20,084 bases of DNA from Desulfobacterales bacterium. Its GTDB lineage: Bacteria; Desulfobacterota; Desulfobacteria; Desulfobacterales; C00003060. Positions 1 through 6,321 of this stretch are shown piece after piece. How positions within the stretch are numbered: position 1 is the first letter of the stretch; each line of letters starts with the position of its first letter. The position numbers and the translations under genes are program-made. Location of the stretch: positions 1 through 20,084 of the forward strand of contig JAUWXJ010000015.1 in NCBI GenBank assembly GCA_030616425.1. The letters run 5' to 3'. Under the pieces are notes generated by a model. It had not been told where the DNA came from. It searched no databases and saw only the letters and a list, made by a program, of their open reading frames with translations.

Positions 1-263
1 TCCATAAGGCCGCATGAAGTAGTACTCTTCCCTTCCCCCAGCGGCGTGGGAGTGATGGCAGTAACTTCTATATACTTTCCATCGGGTTTGTCTTTCAGGC
101 GGTCAATGATCTTAAGAAAGTCAAGCTTTGCCAGCCTCCCCATGGGAAGGACCTCTTCCTTTTCGAGGCCCAGTTTTTCCCTCCATTCCTCTGGCATAGG
201 CATATTCTTTTCCGCATCTTCAGAAATCTGCCAGTCCTTGTACTTAGTTGGATCAAGAGCCAT
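1..263 (-). CDS. fhs: Formate--tetrahydrofolate ligase, N-terminal part (runs off left edge)
   Basis: ATP-dependent ligation of formate to tetrahydrofolate gives 10-formyl-THF; in anaerobes this is a step of the methyl branch of the Wood-Ljungdahl pathway and feeds purine synthesis. Only about 87 residues are inside the window. The family signature TAITPTPLGEGKST, which forms the nucleotide-binding loop, is clear near the cut end. It is preceded by a longer N-terminal stretch (starting MALDPTKYKDW) than in the short clostridial enzymes, as in other deltaproteobacterial forms. The ATG at 261-263 is chosen because GGAGGG lies just upstream on the minus strand. The start overlaps the 3' end of the response regulator gene by 11 bp, so the two are probably co-transcribed and translationally coupled. 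The C-terminal part is not visible, so catalytic completeness cannot be judged. Identification is firm. Confidence 0.93.
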   Translation of the reverse strand, partial: MALDPTKYKDWQISEDAEKNMPMPEEWREKLGLEKEEVLPMGRLAKLDFLKIIDRLKDKPDGKYIEVTAITPTPLGEGKSTTSCGLM

Positions 264-672
264 GGGAACCCTCCTTTTCTTTTAATTGATCTCTATTGTC
301 TAAGACATCTCGCACAACCTGTTTCAGCTGCTCCAGAGAAAATGGCTTGGTAAGGCAGGTTTGGGCTCGGCGTTTGTGCATGACCTCTTTTTCTAAATCA
401 ATGGACGTGTTTCCTGTAACCACTATCCTGATCGTTCCGGGACTGATCTCACTCAATCGATCCATGACCTGTAAACCAGAGGCACCCGGCATATCAAGAT
501 CGATCAAGGCTAGGTCCGGCCCTATCTCTCCAGCCTTGGCAAGACCCACTTCACCATTCACGGCCGTTTGCACCCGATATCCCGCTTTGGTCAGGACTTG
601 ACAACAAGAATCTCTGATGCACTCTTCGTCATCAATGACCAGTATGACTTCACCTTTGCCTGAGAAGGACAC
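253..672 (-). CDS. Stand-alone response regulator receiver protein
   Basis: A 139-residue single REC domain with no output domain, so it acts by protein contact or as a phosphorelay intermediate. Visible active-site residues are the acidic pair D14-D15, phospho-acceptor D58 (in LIDLDMPG), T86 (VVTGNT) and K109 (TKPF); all are present, so it should be phosphorylatable. A short charged tail follows (about 120-139). The GTG start at 670-672 is supported by AGGAG six bases upstream. Its stop lies inside the fhs start region (11-bp overlap), placing it first in an operon with fhs. No kinase is adjacent; the histidine kinase at 4327-5055 is the nearest candidate, but that partnership is a guess. 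A near-consensus sigma-54 site lies about 60 bp upstream of the start. Family assignment is certain; the partner is unknown. Confidence 0.93.
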   Translation of the reverse strand: MSFSGKGEVILVIDDEECIRDSCCQVLTKAGYRVQTAVNGEVGLAKAGEIGPDLALIDLDMPGASGLQVMDRLSEISPGTIRIVVTGNTSIDLEKEVMHKRRAQTCLTKPFSLEQLKQVVRDVLDNRDQLKEKEGSHGS

Positions 673-730
673 AGCTATCTCCTGAATGACACAAGATTTT
701 AAAGCATATAGCAGATGCTAATAGTGGAGT

Positions 731-747
731 ACCAAATTCCGTGCCAA
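731..747 (-). promoter_or_regulatory. Candidate sigma-54 (-24/-12) promoter for the response regulator-fhs operon
   Basis: On the minus strand the sequence reads TTGGCACGGAATTTGGT. It matches the sigma-54 consensus at the -24 element (TTGGCACG) with correct spacing to a TTGG at -12. The consensus -12 dinucleotide is GC and here it is GG, which is a serious departure, so the call is tentative. The predicted start would leave a leader of roughly 45-50 bases before the GTG at 672. A sigma-54 activator gene is present at 2857-4212. Confidence 0.25.
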
Positions 748-831
748 TCGCAGCCCAAAGAATCCTCCTGGCAAAGAGCAATATAACATATTGAAATAAT
801 ACCTGATTTTAAAATGCAAGGTCTGTCTGGG

Positions 832-1020
832 TTCTAAGTAGGTGATTTGCATAGCGGGGAATTATGCCTCAGTTGTGATTCAAAATGCCCCATATGGTGG
901 TGGCGCTTCCTCGGTGACGCCTCCAATTCGGAACCCGAGAATGCAAGGTCAAGCATTAAAACCTCCTCCCAGAACGGAGGAGCCGCATCGCGGTCCTATA
1001 GCAGATAGGCTTAGAATTTT
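832..1020 (+). ncRNA. ssrS: 6S RNA (RNA polymerase-sigma70 holoenzyme regulator)
   Basis: This stretch without a credible gene has the layout of 6S RNA, which mimics an open promoter and sequesters the housekeeping holoenzyme in stationary phase. Terminal stem: TTCTAAG (832-838) pairs exactly with CTTAGAA (1010-1016), extended by TGC/ATAG with GCA/CTAT. A run of four T follows at 1017-1020, fitting a transcript end. On the 5' side the hallmark GTGGCGC occurs at 900-906, entering the apical stem (CTCGG 910-914 with CCGAG 935-939). On the 3' side GCATTAAAACC (953-963) matches the E. coli 6S segment GCCTTAAAACTGC in position and sequence. A 7-bp hairpin (CTCCTCC 963-969, GGAGGAG 976-982) sits where E. 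coli has its 3' bubble hairpin, and GCCGCATC follows as in the E. coli 3' strand. Length of about 189 nt equals the usual 180-190 nt. The ends are estimated from the stem. Confidence 0.8.
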
Positions 1021-1069
1021 CCAGCAGAATCTAAAACCAACAACACCCCGACCAATGCCTTTCTATCCC

Positions 1070-1099
1070 TTGACAGGTGTTTTGTTTGTCCACTACGAT
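1070..1099 (+). promoter_or_regulatory. Sigma-70-type promoter for the small gene at 1139
   Basis: TTGACA (1070-1075) is a perfect -35 element, followed by an 18-bp spacer and TACGAT (1094-1099) as -10. The predicted transcript would start near 1106 and give a leader of about 33 bases before the ATG at 1139. It lies just past the end of the 6S RNA, so the small gene does not depend on 6S read-through. Confidence 0.5.
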
Positions 1100-1138
1100 G
1101 TTTCTTGACGTGAAAGAAATAAGAAAGGGCGTGAAAAG

Positions 1139-1402
1139 ATGCCAAGATTAACGCTGGAAGTGGCAGAAGAGGCCCTGCGCACGGTGGTACAGCTATTGGA
1201 CAAGCGTGTGCAACTCATGGCTGTCAACCAGACCAAGAAAAAAGACGTGTACCGTGTAACCCTTCTGAAAGAGGGAAGGACCGGAAGCGCCAAGATCAAG
1301 AAAGATCTCATAAAGGAGTATCTTTCTGGAGAAGGAAAGGGAAACGAACTGAGGAAGGCGCTCGGCAGGGCGGTGAGTCATTTGAGCATAAAGTACAGGT
1401 AG
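1139..1402 (+). CDS. Small basic protein of unknown function (87 aa)
   Basis: I do not recognise this family. The protein opens with an amphipathic stretch (residues 1-25, LEVAEEALRTVVQLLDKRVQ), then a lysine/arginine-rich middle (NQTKKKDVYRVTLLKEGR at about 30-47), and ends with a second probable helix. It has no signal peptide, membrane segment or cysteine. Coding is supported by a good upstream promoter (1070-1099) and by an open frame that fills the gap between the 6S RNA and a repeat element. The Shine-Dalgarno is weak (AAAGGGCGTGAAAAG before ATG). The basic character would suit nucleic-acid binding, but nothing in the sequence proves it. Its TAG stop overlaps the first bases of the palindromic element at 1401-1544, so that element could act as its terminator. 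The overlapping minus-strand frames look like shadows. Confidence 0.6.
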   Translation: MPRLTLEVAEEALRTVVQLLDKRVQLMAVNQTKKKDVYRVTLLKEGRTGSAKIKKDLIKEYLSGEGKGNELRKALGRAVSHLSIKYR

Positions 1403-1544
1403 TTTCCATTCACAAATGGCCCTTTTCCGCAATCTCGGCGTCAATCTGCGGGATCGCTTGTGCGGCGTACCAAGTGTACGCCTCCGCGCAATCCCTTGAT
1501 CTCCTTGACCTTGCGAAAAATTGCTCATTTCTGAATTGGAAACT
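1401..1544. repeat. 144-bp long imperfect inverted repeat (MITE/REP-like element)
   Basis: The outer ends are AGTTTCC(A)TTC at 1401 and GAATTGGAAACT ending at 1544. Going inward, ACAAATGGCCCTTTTCCGCA pairs, with some mismatches, against the complement of GCGAAAAATTGCTCATTTC. The core is GGGATCGC...GGCGTAC (1450-1470) against GTACGCC...GCAATCCC (1476-1495), with a loop of about 5 bases. Arms of about 70 bases are therefore complementary end to end. No ORF is inside. It could be a miniature mobile element, an extragenic palindrome, or a terminator for the gene ending at 1402; family membership needs a genome search. Confidence 0.75.
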
Positions 1545-1652
1545 GACGTTTTGACTTTAGGTCTCCCTGGCCCAGCCCTGGATTAACAGCTTAATACCTT
1601 ACAACAAGCTGAAGCGCGAGGGCGGGCTTTAGGCACTTTCAATTAGTCCTCT

Positions 1653-2837
1653 ATGAGTCTCTTTTTTGTCATTGTCGTAACTTCATTCCTCGTCATAGTA
1701 GCACTTCAATATTCCGTCATCCGCGTCATACTCCCTAATCGGCTTTCCAGTATGGCAAGGATCATCCTGTCGTTTGTTGCCACCTTGGCCATAAACACCA
1801 TCCCCTTCTTATACATGGGCACAGACTGGATCTTTGATCAACTACCCTGGTGGCATCGGGAGCTTATCGTATTTCCGTATGCCATTCTTATGGTCGCATC
1901 GGCTTTTTCGGGTACGATCCTTTTAGTCGTCTGGCAAGCAAGAGGAGCGTTGTCTCGGCTGTTGCCTGGGTTTGACAAAACTAAGCGGGATTTTCTCAGA
2001 AATTCAACAAGAATAGTGGCAGGGGCCTCCCTCGGTGTGTTGGGCTATGGGACTTACCATGAGAACAAGACCCCTGAAATATCCAGAATAACCCTATCAT
2101 ACAGCGGGCTCCACTCAGACCTTTGCGGGTTCAGGCTTGTCCACATAACAGATATTCACGCAGGGCCATTCATATCATTCGAAACAATAGCCAAGATTGT
2201 CTCCATGACCAATGACCTTAAACCGGACCTAATTCTACTCACGGGCGACTATGTAAACCACAACCCCGCCTACATTAATGGTTGTCTTCGACTCCTTGAC
2301 AACCTGAAAGCCCCTGCAGGCGTTTTTGGTGTTTACGGGAATCATGATTACTACACCGGCATCCGTCGCATCGAAGAAGCCTTTTCAAAGACTCACATAT
2401 CAATACTAAGCAATAGCCGTTGCGCGGCTGAGGAACTGAATGGACTCCTTAACATCATAGGAGCGGAAGATCCGGTCTCGGGCTGGGCAACTGATGCGCA
2501 ATTTCCGGATCCGGGAAAGATATCCGAGCTTGTTGTTCCTCATCAATTCAACCTCCTCCTTTCTCACAGGCCTGGAATCTTCAGGATGTGTATGGATTGG
2601 AAAGTGGAATTAACCCTGGCCGGTCATACCCATGGCGGACAGCTCATTCTTCCAGGGGTGGGGGAGCGGGGGCTTTCCCTTGCAGGCCTCTTTGTTACCT
2701 ATACCCATGGTCTTTATGAATCAGAAAAAGACCCAGAGGTCCGTATGTATGTGAGCAGGGGAATAGGTACTATTATTGCCCCAACCAGACTCTTTTGCAG
2801 GCCCGAAATCGTTGAGGTCACCCTGACAAGGGCCTAA
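1653..2837 (+). CDS. Membrane-anchored calcineurin-like metallophosphoesterase (YaeI/YkuE type)
   Basis: Probable dinuclear-metal phosphoesterase fixed to the inner membrane; the substrate is unknown, though relatives act on lipid- or UDP-linked pyrophosphates. Residues 1-100 hold three or four hydrophobic segments (about 2-26, 36-54, 70-94). The linker at 108-130 contains KRDFLRN followed by a small-residue hydrophobic run, resembling an internal Tat-type motif. The phosphoesterase domain spans about 158-394 with all metal motifs: D167-I-H169, GD198-199, GNHD 229-232, H305 and GHTHG 324-328. An in-frame TAG just nine bases before the ATG fixes 1653 as the earliest start, although no clear Shine-Dalgarno is visible. 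It is a single gene, convergent with the response regulator at 2857 (19-bp gap, no obvious terminator hairpin). Family is certain, role is not. Confidence 0.9.
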   Translation: MSLFFVIVVTSFLVIVALQYSVIRVILPNRLSSMARIILSFVATLAINTIPFLYMGTDWIFDQLPWWHRELIVFPYAILMVASAFSGTILLVVWQARGALSRLLPGFDKTKRDFLRNSTRIVAGASLGVLGYGTYHENKTPEISRITLSYSGLHSDLCGFRLVHITDIHAGPFISFETIAKIVSMTNDLKPDLILLTGDYVNHNPAYINGCLRLLDNLKAPAGVFGVYGNHDYYTGIRRIEEAFSKTHISILSNSRCAAEELNGLLNIIGAEDPVSGWATDAQFPDPGKISELVVPHQFNLLLSHRPGIFRMCMDWKVELTLAGHTHGGQLILPGVGERGLSLAGLFVTYTHGLYESEKDPEVRMYVSRGIGTIIAPTRLFCRPEIVEVTLTRA

Positions 2838-2856
2838 GGGTTTTGGGATTTTGGAC

Positions 2857-4212
2857 TTACGTAGCAGCCGATACGATTTGATATTTTTTTATTTTGGTCC
2901 TGAGTGTCTTCCGGTCAATGCCTAGCAATCGAGCAGCCTGGCTTTTGTTCCCTTCCGTGCGTTGAAGGATCTTCATGATGTGCAGGCGTTCCATTTCCTC
3001 CAAACGAAGCGGTTCTCGTGAAAGCACATGCGATAGCACTGTATTGGAATAGACAATATCCTGTGTCCTGATGGTCCTGTCTCGTGCAAAGACCACCAGC
3101 CGCTCCACGGTATTTTCCAGTTCCCGGACATTGCCAGGCCAACTGTATTCTGTTAGTGCCTCGATCGCGTTTGTGGAAAACCCCTCAATTTGTTTTCCCT
3201 GTTTCCTAGTAAACCTCTCTAAGAAGTGATCTATCAGCAAAGGGATATCCTCTTTGCGCTCCCGAAGAGGGGGAACGTGAATGGAAACCACATTTAGCCG
3301 AAAGAAAAGGTCTTCACGAAAAAGGCCCTCGGCTAAAGCCTCTTGAAGATTACGGTTGGTGGCCGATATGATGCTGACATCCACCTTTACTACCTTGTGA
3401 TCGCCAACCTTAGATATACATTTTTCTTCTACAGCCTTGAGTAGTTTGGCCTGGACCTCCAGATCAATATTGGATATCTCATCAAAGAACAGGGTACCGC
3501 CATGGGCCATTTCAAACTTGCCAAGCTGGATAGTGTCTGCCCCGGTAAATGCCCCCTTGACATGACCAAAGAGTTCGCTTTCAAACAAGGTTTTAACTAA
3601 CGCGCCGCAATCGACCGACATAAAAGGGTGCCCGCGCCGCTGACTTGTTTCATGGACTTTGCGGGCCACAAGCCCTTTGCCTGTACCGCTTTCGCCCTGG
3701 ATGAGAACCGTGCTGTCAGCGGGGGCCACCATGGCGATCATATCCTTCACCTTCGCCATACCAGCGCTGCGGCTGATTATGTCGGTGCTGCGCGTCTCAC
3801 GCGAAAGGCTTTGCTTGAGATAAAGGTTTTCAATGGTAAGCTGACGGTTTTTCAGAGCCCGCCTGACTAAGTTAAGGAGTTCATCTGGAGTAAACGGCTT
3901 GGCGATAAAGTCAAGAGCACCAAGCTTGATGGCCTGAACCGCCGTTTTAACCGTACCGTAGCCTGTAATGATGACCACAATCGCTTCAGGGTCCCGCTCC
4001 TTGATTTTGGCCAAGACGATCAGACCGTCTTCGTCGGGCATCTTCAGATCAAGCAGGATCAGATCGAATGACCACCTTTCAAGCAACTTCAGACCCTCGC
4101 TGCCACTTTTCGCAAGGCTTACGCTGTGACCATGCCGCGTAAGGGTCTTGTAACAGGCATCCCGCATGAATGCATCGTCATCCACAACTAAAATATTGCA
4201 ACTGGTTTCCAT
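2857..4212 (-). CDS. NtrC/AtoC-family sigma-54-dependent response regulator
   Basis: A 451-residue bacterial enhancer-binding protein. The REC domain (about 5-120) has D11-D13, phospho-acceptor D55, T83 and K105. The AAA+ domain (about 145-375) has Walker A GESGTGKG (173-180), the sigma-54-contacting GAFTGA loop (220-225) and Walker B FFDEI (242-246). A Fis-type helix-turn-helix ends the protein (about 415-446, NKSQAARLLGIDRKTLRTK). Once phosphorylated it should hydrolyse ATP to open sigma-54 promoters. The kinase gene lies 114 bp upstream on the same strand, the normal arrangement for a cognate pair. A sigma-70-like promoter (4227-4255) is visible in that gap. Target genes are unknown; the nearest sigma-54-like site is the imperfect one at 731-747. 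The family call is secure. Confidence 0.95.
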   Translation of the reverse strand: METSCNILVVDDDAFMRDACYKTLTRHGHSVSLAKSGSEGLKLLERWSFDLILLDLKMPDEDGLIVLAKIKERDPEAIVVIITGYGTVKTAVQAIKLGALDFIAKPFTPDELLNLVRRALKNRQLTIENLYLKQSLSRETRSTDIISRSAGMAKVKDMIAMVAPADSTVLIQGESGTGKGLVARKVHETSQRRGHPFMSVDCGALVKTLFESELFGHVKGAFTGADTIQLGKFEMAHGGTLFFDEISNIDLEVQAKLLKAVEEKCISKVGDHKVVKVDVSIISATNRNLQEALAEGLFREDLFFRLNVVSIHVPPLRERKEDIPLLIDHFLERFTRKQGKQIEGFSTNAIEALTEYSWPGNVRELENTVERLVVFARDRTIRTQDIVYSNTVLSHVLSREPLRLEEMERLHIMKILQRTEGNKSQAARLLGIDRKTLRTKIKKYQIVSAAT

Positions 4213-4226
4213 TGATTCTAGACCTA

Positions 4227-4255
4227 TCTATAGACCTTCTTGATATTCACTTCAA
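4227..4255 (-). promoter_or_regulatory. Possible sigma-70 promoter for the sigma-54 activator gene
   Basis: On the minus strand TTGAAG (4250-4255) is followed by a 17-bp spacer and TATAGA (4227-4232). The predicted start would leave fewer than ten untranslated bases before the ATG at 4212, giving a nearly leaderless message, which weakens the call. The -35 overlaps a small palindrome, GATATT-6-AATATC (4242-4259), that could be an operator. Confidence 0.35.
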
Positions 4256-4326
4256 TATCTAGCCTTGGAATTTTTCTTCTCCTCATCTGGATACATAATT
4301 CAGAATGTTATACGGTTGCCATCCTG

Positions 4327-5055
4327 TCAGATATCGGAGTTACTCTGCTCTGCTCCAGGAAAGTGGATGGTAAACGTGGAACCACGTCCTGTGTGACTCT
4401 CAACGGTGATGGTTCCACCGTGCAGTTCCACAATACCATGACTGATTGACAGGCCAAGTCCGGTTCCTTTAACGCGTTTCTTGGTAGTAAAGAAGGGTTC
4501 AAAAATCCTTCCCATGTGTTCCTGGGCAATCCCGTTGCCCGTGTCTGAACACTCTATTTTCACCTCGCTCGTGTCGCGCACAAACCCAGTACGCAGTGTG
4601 AGGGTGCCTCTCCCTTCCATTGATTCTCCTGCATTGATGATCAGGTTAATGAAGAGTTGTTCCAGTTTGCTCTCATCTCCTGTGACTCGCGGAAGGGATA
4701 AATCGAGGGCTGTCTGAATCGAAATTCCTTTAAACAACACATGATCCTCCATAAACCCCATAACATCACGCAGAATCCGGTTCACGTTGACCGGGCTCAT
4801 CTCAGGTATTTCATTGTTTGAAAAATCGAGAAGCCCTTGCACAATGATTTTGCATCGATGAACCAGCTTGTTGATCTTTACTACATTCTCTCGGCATGGA
4901 TCGTCTTTCGACATATCATCTAAGAGAAGATGGCTGTACATCAAGATCCCACCGAGCGGGGTATTTAGTTCGTGCATAATCTCGCTGGCCAACCTCTCAG
5001 CGGCCTTCATACGCTCCGCGGCAAGCAGTTTCTCTTGCTTTTTGGAAGATTTCAT
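4327..5055 (-). CDS. Soluble two-component sensor histidine kinase without a sensor domain
   Basis: A 242-residue cytoplasmic kinase consisting only of the transmitter core. The HisKA dimerisation helix carries phospho-acceptor H28 in MHELNTPLGG. The HATPase_c domain has an N box (about N137-N141), G1 DTGNG (171-175), F box IFEPFF (184-189) and G2 GTGLGL (197-202). There is no transmembrane segment, PAS, GAF or HAMP domain; only a 20-residue charged helix precedes the HisKA. It must therefore sense through a partner protein or respond to a cytoplasmic cue. It lies directly upstream of the sigma-54 response regulator in the same orientation, its most likely phosphorylation target; the free-standing REC protein at 253-672 is another possible acceptor. 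The ATG at 5055 has only a weak purine-rich site (GAGTGAG). Confidence 0.92.
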   Translation of the reverse strand: MKSSKKQEKLLAAERMKAAERLASEIMHELNTPLGGILMYSHLLLDDMSKDDPCRENVVKINKLVHRCKIIVQGLLDFSNNEIPEMSPVNVNRILRDVMGFMEDHVLFKGISIQTALDLSLPRVTGDESKLEQLFINLIINAGESMEGRGTLTLRTGFVRDTSEVKIECSDTGNGIAQEHMGRIFEPFFTTKKRVKGTGLGLSISHGIVELHGGTITVESHTGRGSTFTIHFPGAEQSNSDI

Positions 5056-5274
5056 ATCTCACTCAGAATTTATTTTAGCCCTTCATATTCTGATGAAAAA
5101 ACAGACAAAGAGATATTACATGGCAGTCTATTAGTAAAGTAATTTTTCTCGGACACCACCTATTCTACAGCGTTTGGACAATCTGGTTTCTCTCCAAGGT
5201 CTCTCCAGCATAGTAAAACCGATACCTGATTCCACAACACTTTATCAAGATATGGCTTGACTCGAATCTATCGC

Positions 5275-6243
5275 TTACAAGGAATTGCTTAGAATAATCA
5301 ACGACCTTTCGATATCAAGGTGAGGAAGTCGATATCTTTTTACAATAAGTGAAAGATCCTCTGCCTCGATTCTTGAACTCACATCTTCAAGCTCGACCTC
5401 AACTGACTCTCCCTTCATAGCAATCATTATACCTGGCCGACCGAGCAACGGCATGGCCTGATCCAGAAATATATCCAGCCTTGAAACAGCCTTTGATATA
5501 ATGATATTGTATGGTGTTGAATCAGGCCGAAACTTTTTCTTGAGTTCTTCGGCCCTGACATGACGGGCCTCGATATTTTTGAGACCGAGTGTTCTTATGA
5601 TATGCTTTTGAAAATTGACCTTCTTCCTTGTGGCATCGATCAGTCTAACTTGCAGGTCTGACCGCAAGATCTTAAGGGGAATGCCGGGAAAGCCGCCTCC
5701 GGAGCCGATGTCCAGTAACCACGATTTTGGGGGAAGGAAAGGCAGGACCGGCAGGGAGTCAAGAAAATGTTTTACTGCAATCTCTGTCGGGTCTGTAATG
5801 GCCGTTAGATTGGCGGTTCGGTTCCATGCCATTAGCTCTTTGGCATGGATGGCAAATTGGGCTATTTGTGACCGTTCAAGGCGCATACCCATAGCCCTTG
5901 CGCCCTTATCAAGGATCTGTGCCCACTCAGGTGACTCGAAACTGATCTCTCTTTTTAGTTCAACGATGGTGGCACCCCAACCCCCTGCCCGGGGTGGAGC
6001 ATCTGAAAAGGATGCCACCATATGGAGGTCCTTGAGCAGACCACGAACCCGATTTTTCTGAAAGCCCTTGCCTTTGCCGTGAATGATCCTAACTGTATAG
6101 ATCTTGGCTTCCCTGCACGCATTCAGGTACTCTTTTAGCAGGTCGGGTATCTCTTTGGGTAGAAAAGTGTGTAAGTCTAGGACATCTTCGACGGGAACCT
6201 TTATTGGTCTTGTATCATCGGTGTTGTACGGATCACTCTGCAT
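5275..6243 (-). CDS. rsmG: Smr domain fused to 16S rRNA (guanine527-N7)-methyltransferase RsmG
   Basis: Two domains share one uninterrupted frame. Residues 1-100 form an Smr (small MutS-related) domain, with the DLH motif at 23-25 and HGKGKG at 55-60; Smr domains bind nucleic acids and some are nucleases acting on branched DNA or on mRNA at stalled ribosomes. Residues about 103-322 are RsmG (GidB): WNRTANLTAI (140-149), HFLDSL (159-164) and the SAM-binding loop DIGSGGGFPGIPL (178-190). RsmG methylates G527 of 16S rRNA, and its loss gives low-level streptomycin resistance. The RsmG part is about 220 residues, near the usual 200-215, so the Smr domain is an addition rather than a replacement. 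A TTG codon precedes the ATG at 6243, but the ATG is the more likely start. The gene diverges from nfo with a 78-bp gap. Both family assignments are strong. Confidence 0.92.
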   Translation of the reverse strand: MQSDPYNTDDTRPIKVPVEDVLDLHTFLPKEIPDLLKEYLNACREAKIYTVRIIHGKGKGFQKNRVRGLLKDLHMVASFSDAPPRAGGWGATIVELKREISFESPEWAQILDKGARAMGMRLERSQIAQFAIHAKELMAWNRTANLTAITDPTEIAVKHFLDSLPVLPFLPPKSWLLDIGSGGGFPGIPLKILRSDLQVRLIDATRKKVNFQKHIIRTLGLKNIEARHVRAEELKKKFRPDSTPYNIIISKAVSRLDIFLDQAMPLLGRPGIMIAMKGESVEVELEDVSSRIEAEDLSLIVKRYRLPHLDIERSLIILSNSL

Positions 6244-6321
6244 CAATTATCAGGATACTCTTTTTGGCCAAAAACGCAAGTACTGCTTCCAAAGATGCAC
6301 AGAAGAACTAACAACCAACAT

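Noticed and set aside
842..1108. An 88-codon plus-strand ORF
   Set aside because: It overlaps almost all of the 6S RNA, lacks a ribosome site and has low-complexity, proline-rich content without any family resemblance.
6295..6321. Nine-residue upstream extension of nfo from an ATG at 6295
   Set aside because: Family members start at the GAHxSxAGG region and the extension (MHRRTNNQH) matches nothing in the family; neither start has a good ribosome site.
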